Shown here: positions 63,475 through 64,000 of the stretch, piece after piece
How positions within the stretch are numbered: position 1 is the stretch's first letter
How the letters are laid out: each line of letters opens with the position of its first letter
Notes under the pieces: generated by a model
The model's input: the letters and a program-made list of their open reading frames with translations, nothing else
Told to the model about the DNA's origin: nothing
Database searches by the model: none
Assembly (NCBI GenBank): GCA_015350385.1
Contig: WNKI01000003.1
Coordinates: 436,644 to 500,643 of the forward strand
DNA from: Aculops lycopersici
Lineage: Eukaryota; Arthropoda; Arachnida; Trombidiformes; Eriophyidae
Length of the DNA: 64,000 nucleotides
Direction of reading: 5' to 3'
Position numbers and translations under genes: made by a program

Positions 63475-64000
63475 TTAATCTCTAGGAGAAATTTGCAGTA
63501 TTAAACATGTCACCTGAGATCCTACTTTCCCTCCAAATTGAAGCTTAGGTGTCTCTATTCTATCTAATATTTCTATCTTGAGATCGTTAGGCTTCTCGTA
63601 TTCCAAAACTGGTAGAAGCTCTTCCTCTGTGTGATTACAAGAAGCGAGGATAAATATACTCGTTCTGTGGGCTATAGAATATATGGATCTCATGTATTGA
63701 TATTTGGATCTGGTTAATTTCTCCTCTGATTCGCTTGCTATGAGACATATTGCGTCGTATGTTCCTACATCAATTAGAATGTTGTACCTTTTCCCTTCAC
63801 GACCTACTATACTTTTGAGCTCTTCTTGGTTTAGGAAGTCGCATTGCTTGATTTCTGGCACACCACAAAGTGTCATCGTGGAGAGTATCTTGTTGGCCAG
63901 TTCAACTGCACTCCTCGAATAATCGATGCCTGTAACTTGAATTTTATCACTCGGTGGTTGCGACTTGAGGGCCTGGCCGATCATGTTGAGCAATGTAAAA
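63475..64000 (-). CDS. EEF1AKMT2: eEF1A lysine methyltransferase 2 (METTL10), 3' part
   Basis: The frame is open to the right edge of the window, so the N-terminus, including the first half of SAM motif I, lies outside. Visible residues include VTGIDYSRSAVELANKILST, ILIDVGTYDAICL, LASCNHTEEELLPVLEYEKP and TPKLQFGGKVGSQVTCLILQ. These match METTL10 (GIDYSPSAIQLS, CIDKGTFDAISL, ITSCNWTKEELL, TPKFSFGGRSG). The enzyme trimethylates a lysine of elongation factor eEF1A. About 175 of some 250-290 residues are present. It converges on the OTU gene with 40 bp between stop codons. Confidence 0.85.
   Translation of the reverse strand, partial: FTLLNMIGQALKSQPPSDKIQVTGIDYSRSAVELANKILSTMTLCGVPEIKQCDFLNQEELKSIVGREGKRYNILIDVGTYDAICLIASESEEKLTRSKYQYMRSIYSIAHRTSIFILASCNHTEEELLPVLEYEKPNDLKIEILDRIETPKLQFGGKVGSQVTCLILQISPRD

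Overview
The window is nuclear DNA from an animal, most likely an arthropod. It encodes a Dpr-interacting-protein (DIP)-type neuronal Ig protein, a Smoothened receptor, two extradenticle/PBX TALE homeoproteins, CYFIP/Sra-1, POMT2, endophilin B and CRYL1, with GT-AG introns and AATAAA signals. Long genes such as CYFIP (about 4 kb), POMT2, Smoothened and HMBS are single uninterrupted reading frames. Intergenic gaps in the gene-dense parts are often under 150 bp. This intron-poor, compact style would fit a streamlined mite genome (eriophyoid-like), but that placement is inference, not something the sequence proves.

Layout. 1-16.3 kb: a gene-poor block dominated by one nine-exon DIP-family gene with a 7.3-kb first intron. 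16.3-42.3 kb: a dense block with endophilin B (no SH3), CRYL1, Smoothened, an F-box/LRR protein, a Rubicon-homology protein, BLOC1S6/pallidin, RpL30, HMBS, a PCBP-type KH protein, a polyQ bZIP-like protein, CYFIP, a small secreted TIL-like protein, a Myb/TTF1-like protein, POLE3 and an HSD17B12-type reductase. 42.3-48.4 kb: a repeat-rich gap without supportable genes, containing a (CT)n tract and an assembly gap. 48.4-64 kb: a Spot14/MID1IP1-like gene, POMT2, an unrecognised gene, then a rearranged locus, an OTU protease and the 3' part of EEF1AKMT2.

The most notable region is 52.7-61.7 kb. A segment of about 1.25 kb (the 3' end of one extradenticle gene, its downstream spacer and the 5' half of mRpL45) is present twice in direct orientation. 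The copy at 53.33-54.58 kb lies 5 bp after the stop codon of an unrecognised gene and runs in frame into a second mitoribosomal gene of the mS38/AURKAIP1 type. The result is a chimeric mL45-mS38 reading frame. Between the two copies lie two diverged extradenticle paralogs arranged head to head.

The dense block is organised mainly as alternating convergent and divergent pairs: CRYL1/Smo, Rubicon-like/BLOC1S6, RpL30/HMBS, bZIP/CYFIP, TTF1-like/POLE3, OTU/EEF1AKMT2. Convergent stop codons are 11-130 bp apart, so 3' UTRs must be very short or overlap. The genes are not an operon and do not form a single pathway. Shared themes are mitochondrial translation (mL45, mS38), Hox-cofactor transcription (two exd genes) and membrane/trafficking functions (endophilin B, Rubicon-like, BLOC1S6, CYFIP).
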